From Asterias rubens (lineage: Eukaryota > Echinodermata > Asteroidea > Forcipulatida > Asteriidae), in contig NC_047075.1 of the NCBI RefSeq assembly GCF_902459465.1, positions 10,781,119-10,845,118 of the forward strand: a DNA stretch of 64,000 bases. Direction: 5' to 3'. The first letter of the stretch is position 1; every line of letters starts with the position of its first letter. A program made the position numbers and the translations under genes. Of the stretch, positions 56,278 to 64,000 are shown piece by piece. A model generated the notes under the pieces. The model was not told where the DNA came from and did no database searches. It saw only the letters and a list, made by a program, of their open reading frames with translations.

Positions 56278-56608
56278 AAAGCCATTTGACCCTTTCGGTT
56301 AACAGTATTGTCCAAGGCCCACACTTCGTGTATCACAATTTCTATATAAAATATAAACCTGTAAAAAATTAGGCTGAATCGGACGTCGGAGTCGGGAGAA
56401 AATAACCGGGAAACCCACCCTTGTATCCGCACGTTTCGTCATGTCATGACATGTATTAACATAAATCCGTGATTCTCGATATCTCGTAAAGCATTTCATG
56501 AAATAATATTTCAAGAGAAGTCTTTCATCACTACCTGCTGTAAACCATGTAAGTTATTTGTAAATCTGTTCACTTTCATTTTGTTTTCTGTACCAAAAGG
56601 GTCCAATA
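56277..56608. mobile_element. Repeat family B, copy 4
   Basis: Starts AAAGCCATTTGACCCTTTCG directly at the end of a family A copy and keeps most of the family B body. The right terminus is decayed. The stretch 56609-57308 upstream of the transporter shows no further gene. Confidence 0.65.
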
Positions 56609-57308
56609 TTTTGTTTAATATTGCTTAAATTTCTGCCAAGCTGCCGTGACTTAAATTAACCTTGAATCATACATTGAAAAATCTGCGGACACAGGAGACG
56701 AATTGTATGCTTTATAAACACGAAGTATTATCCCTTTATCCCTTTATAATGTGTCACAATAAAAGACAAAGAAAAAAAGTGACCTCTATAAAGCGCTAAA
56801 GTGCGTCAGGCATGGCGGTCATGGCGCTGTATACAATTGACGTGTATTGACTAAAGGTAGAGATGCAATGCGCACAGTTTAATGAAACAGAATTACGAAG
56901 TGAACAGATGGGTTTAGAGTAGTTGTTTGAAAGAACTAGCGGATGAAGCTTTGTGATGAAGAAGAGGCAGGTTGTTCTTGTGAGATGGGCTTGCGTGGGA
57001 AAAGCTGTGGTCACCCCAATAGTAGTGCGATCGGGAAACCTGAAGAAGCACAGAGTGTGATGACCGTAGTCTGCGAGATGGTTGATACACTCTACAAACT
57101 AAAGAGTTGAATCAAACACTAACTTGCATATGAGGTCGGTAAGTGACTACACTTGGATCCAGCGTTTTAGGTCATGTTAGTAGCGCATTCATAAAACGTG
57201 TTTTAGTCAGACATACAAAACAGAAACTCTGAGTTTGAGTTATATCTGCTTGCCGTATCAAGGACTGTTGATTATCAAGTCGTCTATAGAATTGAAGGTT
57301 GTTTAAAA

Positions 57309-57988
57309 ATGAAGCCCGGCTGCTTTGAACGCGTTTTGCACTCTTCAATTGAGACTTTACAAGATGGTGGTCTTCATGGTTGGATTGCTGTGTTGGGTTT
57401 GTTTACATCCAAGCTAGCTTGGAATATTTTGTTAAAAGGCCTTGGTATGATGTTACCTACCCTACAAGAACAGTTCGACACTTCAACTTGGTTAATTGGC
57501 TGGATGGTTGCTTTTGTCAACGCAGGAGGACATTTCACAGGTAAGCACGATCGAGTTTGTTTTGGGAATACCACATTCAGCTCAAACTATCACGTTTACA
57601 TCGTTAATTATGATCGGTTGGGTTTCAACGGGGACACTTTAAAGACCTGCTTGAACGAAAATGTCAAGTCGTGAATGTTGCTGAATTCCACTTAAAATGT
57701 TTTCGATGAATAAGGAAATCGAGTCATATGATTATAAATAGGTTTCAGTTAAAAAAAAACCCAATCATTTCGTATGCCCTTGTCCTTAGCTTTTCTGCGA
57801 GATTTGCGAAAAGCCCCGTTACGTAATCACTCTCAAAACGTCGTAGATAAAGTAGATAAAGCCGCTTTGTTGCAGCTTGGATGTACAACAAAGCGAACTG
57901 CCACAAATGACGTCAGCGGCATTGTCCCTTGACGCCCGCTCTCTGGCAGAAGTATTTTCTAGTTGAAAAAAAAAAAAAAAAAAAAAGG

Positions 57989-58019
<31 letters not shown>

Positions 58020-61000
58020 ATTTAGGTAGGGGCCTGATTTTGTAATCGATAATTACGAAAAGTTCAGAAGTGTACACATGTCCAAATTACATTAAAATGG
58101 TAAACAAGTGCATTATAAACAAGTAAAAATACAATTTCTGTTGAAAACATTCCGCTCAGGTAGCTGTTTAATGAAGTCACCACTGTGACAGCTCTTACCG
58201 ACCAATATTGGTTTTTCATCTGCCACATCTGGAAAAAAAAAAATCCACTGGACCTGCTATTTCAGTTTATCCTGAACTGGGGCATCGGTCAACACCTCAA
58301 AGTGGAATCGCAGACTTTGGCGTCAAATTTAGCCTGGGATTAGGAAAATAAAAATAGTTAGTCCATAAGTGCGTGTCTTGGTGGTTGGTGTCACTAAACA
58401 GTTGTTGCATGGTAAACAAACAAATAAAATCTTAACAAAAATGTAATAACTCCATCCACATCAACTCAGGATTCTTATAGCAGCCATAGAAAACTGGAAA
58501 AGGCATAACACAACAATTGTTTTCATATTTTTGAACTAAATTCTAATATACACAAAACCCCCTAGTGGCTGCAATCACTGAGACACGAGTGCACCTACTT
58601 TTTGGATGTCGACATCCCGACATAATTATCTCGGTATGTCGACTTATTTCCGTTTAGGATGACGTCATCCGGAGATAGTTATGTCAGGATCTTGGATGTC
58701 GGAAGACACTTCAAGAGTACCGTACTTACTACAATTTCAGTGAGCTTATAACTAAAAAAAGTATATTTTGTTCGATCTTATTATCCATGGATAGTGTGAG
58801 CTGATGTGTGCGCATGGCTCATGGTATATAGTCTGGTACCGCAAATAAAAATATGTTCGGTCCAATCTTTGAGTGAAATGACATGTTTTTTAACTTGCGC
58901 AAGCCAATCGTGCGTACTCCTCCCCCCCAAAAAAAAAAAAAATAAAAAAATAAAAAAATAAATAAATAAGTAAACAGAGTTTGCGCCAAAACAACATTAC
59001 AATTTGCGCAAATTAAAGAAATGCATCTTCTAAGGTTGCCCCCAACACATTACATGTATACACAACATGAAGTACTTATACATCAATGCTAAAAAGTGTT
59101 AACAAGCAATTAAGTTCAGAACGTGTCTATCAGAATTTCCATTTTATTGTCACAAATTTTAAAGCCCCCCCCCCCCCCTTCCGATAATTCTGGCTATACC
59201 GAATAATATGTGGGTAAACGTGATCAGCTTCCTCTAAAAGTCTGTTTTGCTTTAGAAATTTTTGTTTTTTTTCTAAAAGGCATCCTAGCAACGCCAGTAA
59301 AGGAGAGATTGTGAGCTAGGACCGTGTTGAGTGTGTGGATTAGTTGCTGGTATCTCCATGATAAATGCGTCATACCTGCTCAGTTTATACGCAATCGTCT
59401 TCATCCTAACCCTGTTTTCTTTAACAAGTTTGCTCTTTCCGAACAGGTGTCTCAGCTACCCCACTCCAAGAGAGATTTGGCGTCAGGACTGTGGTGACAG
59501 TGAGTGGATTAGTTGCTGGTGTCTCCATGATAACTGCGTCATTCCTGTCCAGTTTATACACAATCACCTTCATCCTTACCGTATTTGCAGGTTAGTAGTA
59601 CAATACTCTGTTATTAAAAAAAAAAAAGTGTCCATTTAGTAAAATTGTCCTACAAAAAGTACATAGACCCTTTAAAGGCAGTGGACACTATTGGTATTTA
59701 GAAAAACGGCTCCCTCTGAAGTTGAGTAGGTTCCACAAATTTGATTTAGAGACCCCAGATTTAGAATTTGAGGTCTCGAAATCAAGCATCTGAAAGCACA
59801 CAACTTCGTGTCTTTGACAATCACCATTAGTGTCAAGTGTCTTGAGCTTAATTTGAATCATCAATTGGTCTTCGAAGTTACGAGAAAATGATGAAAGAAA
59901 AAAAAACACCCTTGTTGGACGAATTTGTGTGCTTTCAGTTAGGAATAAAAGACTTCAGGCTAGAATTCTTTAATTATTTTCATGAGAAATTACCTCTTTC
60001 TCAAAATCTAAGCTACTTCAGAGGGAGCCCTTTTTCACAATGTGGTATACTATCAACAGCTCTCCAATGCTCATTACCAAGTAAGTTTTTAAGTTAATAT
60101 TTGTTTTTAATAATTACTTAACGTGTACCTTCCCTTTAAACATAACTTATATTTCCAGCATGTGTGTTCTTCGTTTTAGGGTCAGCTGCTGGCATATCAT
60201 TAGTAATAACGAAGCATCTGATTGGAAGCTATTTTAATAAGTCTGTCACAACGGCATATGGCGTGTCGACCCTGGGCAGTTCTGTTACCTTCCTGGTTGC
60301 TGTGCCCTTGATACAGCTTTTTCTAGACACCTACGGCTGGAGGGGAACAATGCTACTCTTTGGAGGATTATTAATACATCTCGCTGTATTTGGAGCTCTG
60401 ATGAAACCATCTGCAGCGAGTGGTAGTCAAGATGGTTATGAGGCAGCTCTCACAGACGAGGAGCCAGAGACCATGGAAGAAAAAGTGGCACCAAGGAACC
60501 GCTGTGGCTGTTCTTGTTTTTCCTCAGTCTTCTCACTTACTAGAGATACATTCCAACTTGAATTGTTCTCATCCATGTCTTTCTGGCTTGCTTTATTTGT
60601 GTTCATTATGATGGAAATGACATGTTCTGCATGGTTAATATACTATGTGCAGTATACTACCGTGTATAAAGGACTCACACTGGAACACGCATCACATTTT
60701 GTTGTCTCCTTTGGATCGGAGTAGGGAGAACAATTGCTTCCATTGTGATTGGTCCATTGTTTCAAGCTGTGCAGGTTTTCAGTGCATACGTGTGGCTTGC
60801 TGGAGCTCTACTTATGTGCGCCATTTATTTTGCTGTCGATCCATGGTTGACGTCTTATTGGCCGATTGTTGCGAATACTTTCTTTTATGGAACCGCTGTA
60901 TCAATGGCTACAATACTCTTGGATGTTGTCAATACAAAGATATTCGGTAAAGAAAGGTTGGGGCGTGCCATGGGACTGTTGGGTCTTTTGTCAAGTGTGG

Positions 61001-61862
61001 CGTCACTCCTTTTGTTATTTTTTCCAGGTGAGTTATTGTTCACGTTTTCATACAGCGAAACAACTTTTTTTCCAAATAAAGCACAGATAAGTCGAGACGC
61101 AACTTTTGAATGTCAAACCAAATTGACGTGTGAAAACAATCGCTTCGGTTCCTGAAACCAAATTCAAACGAAGCATTCAAATTTGTTGCAGACATGTATA
61201 TGTTTTTGATGAATGCAGTAGAGTGATACTTATCACATAAATGGCCGACCGTCGACGAGGTAAAAGGAAAACCACGCAATTTCGAGTGATACTTACTTTT
61301 GTGTGGATCATTATATTATACTTTTAAAATATCTTTCTAATCATATGCATTTTATAACAAATGGTTACAAACGCTTTTCAAAGACCAACTGGACCGATCC
61401 AAGGCAACGTATTCCTTTAATATATACAAAATATGTTCAATTTACATCGGGGATAAAGAATACCCATATTTGGTTTACACTGATGTGTGTCAGCACTGTT
61501 TACTCAGTACGTTCCCGAGTTCTGGGGAAAAAAAATGACAGGCACTATTATTTGGGTGGGATTCGAACCCATGACCTTTGCAATTCTAGATCAGTATCAT
61601 ACCAACTAGACCACCAAGATTGCCCGGTAGACAGAGGCAGTTCAAACCATATGTTTTAATTGTTGCAATTATCTATGTCCATGTCTCACATTGTGATGTT
61701 TTGTTTTGTGTATACCCTCTAGGATTACTTTATGACCTTGCTGGAGACTACATCGTGGCTTTCAGTCTAATGGCTGGTGTACAATCACTGACTGTTGTTG
61801 CTGCACTGGGTTTGAGCTGGAGGCAGAAACACCATCCCAGTTCGTCTGAAGCATCCAAATAA
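57309..61862 (+). CDS. Monocarboxylate transporter-like protein (SLC16 family, MFS)
   Basis: Four coding exons: 57309-57540 (gtaagc donor), 59447-59590 (gttagt donor), 60180-61027 (gtgagt donor) and 61723-61862 with stop TAA. All introns are phase 1 and the joined frame is about 454 residues, normal for SLC16. Exon 1 carries the family signature DGGLHGWIAVLG in the first helix. Exon 2 has PLQERFGVRTVV. Exon 3 has the YFNKSVTTAYGVSTLGSS segment and YGWRGTMLLFGGLL, a charged central loop and the second helix bundle. Exon 4 ends the last helix. SLC16 proteins move lactate, ketone bodies, aromatic amino acids or thyroid hormones with protons at the plasma membrane; the substrate here is unknown. 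One missing base near 60715 in exon 3 breaks the frame, so this allele, or the assembly, is defective. Confidence 0.88.
57645..58200 (-). repeat. Dispersed repeat G, copy 2 (in transporter intron 1)
   Basis: The reverse complement matches 14935-15560 in order. It holds a poly-A run at 57966-58018 that is not in copy 1. Confidence 0.55.
58600..58705. repeat. Fold-back segment with nested palindromes
   Basis: Two perfect 14-bp palindromes (GGATGTCGACATCC at 58604 and GGATGACGTCATCC at 58657) lie inside a larger imperfect inverted repeat joining CCGACATAATTATCTCGG with CCGGAGATAGTTATGTCAGG. It is in transporter intron 1. The rest of that intron (58201-59279) has poly-A, ATAAA and C runs. Confidence 0.6.
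59280..59438 (+). pseudogene. Decayed tandem copy of transporter exon 2
   Basis: It follows an AG acceptor and aligns along its length with the working exon 59447-59590 (ILATPVKERL, then GLVAGISMINASYLLSLYAI). It has a TGA at 59312-59314, a 2-bp deletion near 59325-59335 and no GT donor where the good exon has gttagt. It probably arose by exon duplication and was once a possible alternative exon; it cannot be used now. Confidence 0.85.
59672..59843 (+). mobile_element. Repeat family A, copy 5 (internal deletions)
   Basis: Both termini are present (TTAAAGGCAGTGGACACTAT and AGTGTCAAGTGTCTT), but most of the body is deleted. Confidence 0.7.
59844..60139 (-). mobile_element. Repeat family A, copy 6
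   Basis: Reverse-orientation copy immediately following copy 5, so the two share one border. Its right terminus reads CCTTCCCTTTAA. It lies in transporter intron 2, forty bases before exon 3. Confidence 0.7.
61480..61635 (-). mobile_element. tRNA-derived SINE in transporter intron 3
   Basis: On the minus strand there is an A box (TGGTCTAGTTGG) and, about 40 bases later, a perfect B box (GGTTCGAATCC). A non-tRNA body with a T run and GAACTCGGGAACGTACTGAG follows. The A and B boxes form the internal RNA polymerase III promoter of tRNA-derived SINEs. The cloverleaf does not close properly, so it is not a tRNA gene. Confidence 0.75.
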
Positions 61863-61949
61863 GGAACATGATCTCTTCCAACACCCATATTAGAACCGGA
61901 GAGTAAACAGTTATTGCTTCTTTAATTTTGAGGCTCTTGAAACAGTTTT

Positions 61950-62486
61950 AGTAAAGACACTGCCGTCGATTTCACAAACTCTTCCTAAGACTGATCTTAG
62001 GACTTAGGACGAGTCCCAGCCCTTTACTGTAGCATGCAGACCTTAAGAATAATCCTATGTTAGGACGAGAGTTACTCGTCCTAACTCGAGATAAGACGAG
62101 TCCCAACTCTTTGTGAAATCGACGGCTGGACACTATTGGTAATTGTCAAAGACCAGTCTGCTCACTTGGTGAATCTCAACATAGGCATAAAATAATAAAC
62201 CTGTGAAAATTTGAGCTCAATTGGTCGTCGAAGTTGCGAGATAATAATGAAAGAAAGGAACACCCTTGTTACACGAAGTTCTGTGCTTTCAGATACTTGA
62301 ATTCGGGGCCTATAAATCTAATTCTGAGGTCTCGAAATCAAATTCTTTGAAACTTAATACTTTTTTCTCTCAAACTACGTTACTTCAGAGGGAGCCGCTT
62401 CTCGCAATTTCCCCATTACTCGTTACCAAGTAAGGTTTTATGCTAATAATTATTTTGAGCTTATCAATAGTGTCCACTGCCATTAA
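61950..62486 (-). mobile_element. Repeat family A, copy 7, carrying element C
   Basis: The left terminus TAAAGACACTG is separated from GACACTATTGGTAATTGTC by element C. The body then runs to AGTGTCCACTGCCATTAAA. It begins about 90 bases after the transporter stop codon. Confidence 0.8.
61963..62125. mobile_element. Inverted-repeat element C with CTG target duplication
   Basis: Perfect 16-bp termini CCGTCGATTTCACAAA and TTTGTGAAATCGACGG, flanked on both sides by CTG (61960-61962 and 62126-62128). Removing the element and one CTG restores the family A terminus exactly. A 3-bp duplication fits a PIF/Harbinger-type non-autonomous element. Confidence 0.85.
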
Positions 62487-64000
62487 AACTACACAAATTG
62501 GTTCTCATGCAGGCAATCTTCCAAGGAAAAGTTCAATCAGTGCTCATGCGGTTGTGTACTTAGCTATATAAAATATTAACGGAAACAATTAAGTGGGATT
62601 TGAAACTCCGTATGGTGTGAGTGTATCTTTTGGGTCGGGTTTGTTGAAATCAAGTGCATTGATACATATTGAGAACTGGCGTTAAAAAAAAACAGTATTT
62701 AATTGTTGCTGTCATAATTTGATTTTGACCACATAACGTGAGTTTGCTCCCTCGAAATATTATTTTGATCCTTCCAAATATCCATCAACATTAATTGTAG
62801 AGAAATCTATTGAGGAATTTAACTTAATTCAAGTAACCAGGACATTTTGTTTTGCTTCTAAATTATTTTGTTGAGGGTAAAAATATTAAATGCGGTCAAA
62901 AAAATCACGACTCAATTGCTACAGTATTTCGGAACTTTGTGATCTTTGTGGGACAACCCAGTTAAACAAGAAATCGTTCGTTTTGTACCAATCAATTATG
63001 ACCACAGGGTGTGCGGTGAAAATGTGCTTAGAAATGAAGTTTCGTGGCGCACCTCTTGCATGAGCGTGGAAACAGATTTAAATAATAGATAAGTACATGC
63101 TGATTACAAATACATATATCCACAATCGTCAAACAAGCCAGTTTGGAAGTTATTTGCATTTTAATTAAGCAATATGAAAATAGTGCCCTTTATTCGCCAT
63201 TTTCAATGGAGCACTGATGCAAGGAATAAATTATTATGAAAGGGTGATCTATTTTAGGATTTCCCTTACTCAAAAGTTGCAATAAAATGGTCCATTAGGG
63301 GTGAATCTAACGATGTCTACTCAAAAATACAATTATTTTATCTTTAAACAGAGAAGTATTATTTTTTTAACAGTAGTTTTGTTGTTCCAAACACAGTTAG
63401 ATTTACTGTCAACACATTTTAGAGACCATCTAAATATTTAACAAATAATTGTTAAGGTCATACTATGCAAAACTACAACCTCTCCCACATATTTTTATAT
63501 GGATATATTATGTTTACTATGACAGAGCATCTTAGGCCGCCAACTTTATCTTAATTAATATCCCTACTAATAATAAGTCACCACAAAACAACATTTTCTT
63601 GTATATGGAATTTTGCTTTATTCCGTCATGGTCACCCTTTTTCAGACTTTTCCCATCCTGTTTTGATAATAACAAATACTCCATGTCCTTTGTCTGCATG
63701 GACAATCTCTGCCCTAGTATGATACTCTGTTTATCAAGTATGAAAAATCCACATCTAGTATTAATTTGTTCAGTGAACAATTTATTTCAAGTGAAGAAAA
63801 ATTCCCCTTTTTTCACTTCTACTTTTGCATGCATTGAATCTTCAAAGAATATTTTGTTACTTAAAAAAAAAATCAGTAAACTTTAAAAGTAAGTAGTTAA
63901 TAGAGACCAACATTATTTATTTGTGGTTTTAGGTTTTTACTATAGCTTCACTCATCTGTTTACATGAAGATACATAATTATCTCAATTTGAATTATTATT
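62487..64000. other. AT-rich terminal spacer
   Basis: Nothing recognised: no exon, RNA gene or repeat family. Overlapping open frames near 63532-63886 on both strands are low-complexity and unsupported. Confidence 0.45.

Noticed and set aside
61555..61630. Possible tRNA gene on the minus strand
   Set aside because: A and B boxes are good, but the acceptor stem does not pair and a SINE-type body follows.

Overview
This window is non-coding-rich metazoan nuclear DNA. Short coding exons with GT/AG borders are scattered among LINEs, a Penelope-like element, tRNA-derived SINEs and many short inverted-repeat elements. The commonest dispersed repeat (here family A, about 385 bp, ends reading TTAAAGrCAsTGGACACT) looks to me like a repeat abundant in echinoderms, particularly sea stars. 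The organism is therefore most likely an echinoderm, possibly an asteroid; this rests on recognition, not on a search.

Host genes. The best-supported gene is a monocarboxylate-transporter-like (SLC16, MFS) gene on the + strand, with four coding exons between 57309 and 61862. It carries a decayed tandem copy of its second exon and a one-base frameshift. On the minus strand a leucine-rich-repeat gene begins at 14580 (signal peptide plus LRRNT cap). It continues through exons at 11084-11155, 9978-10037 and 8724-8789, one LRR per exon, with every junction in phase 2. A degenerate minus-strand membrane exon (16433-16895) lies just upstream. Weaker candidates are a proline-rich PADQ-repeat protein gene with in-frame stops (52566-54100, minus), an acidic first exon (4658-4886, minus), a signal-peptide first exon (32401-32434, plus) and a spliced non-coding-looking transcript (about 935-2430, plus).

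Mobile DNA, left to right. A CR1/L2-type LINE lies at 5610-7335 (+). A full-length but broken L1/Tx1-type LINE (L1-A, minus) lies at about 16900-23345, with ORF1, AP endonuclease, RT and a CCHC-like tail. A fragment of its RT has become a 330-bp tandem repeat inside the element, and a second block of the same array sits 6.2 kb away at 12703-13924 in the LRR gene intron. A CR1-type tail is interrupted by a 5'-truncated L1/Tx1 element (L1-B, 32960-35664). A Penelope-like element lies at 43888-47203 (+), with an inverted partial copy of its 3' end at 43300-43888.

The most striking single object is a complete hammerhead ribozyme core on the minus strand at about 43441-43486, in the inverted Penelope segment. 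Catalytic core, stem II, a palindromic short stem III and stem I can all be read from the sequence. The region 24-31 kb and 38-41.5 kb is a mosaic of diverged duplications and nested inverted-repeat elements. The 62.5-64 kb end is AT-rich, with nothing I can identify.
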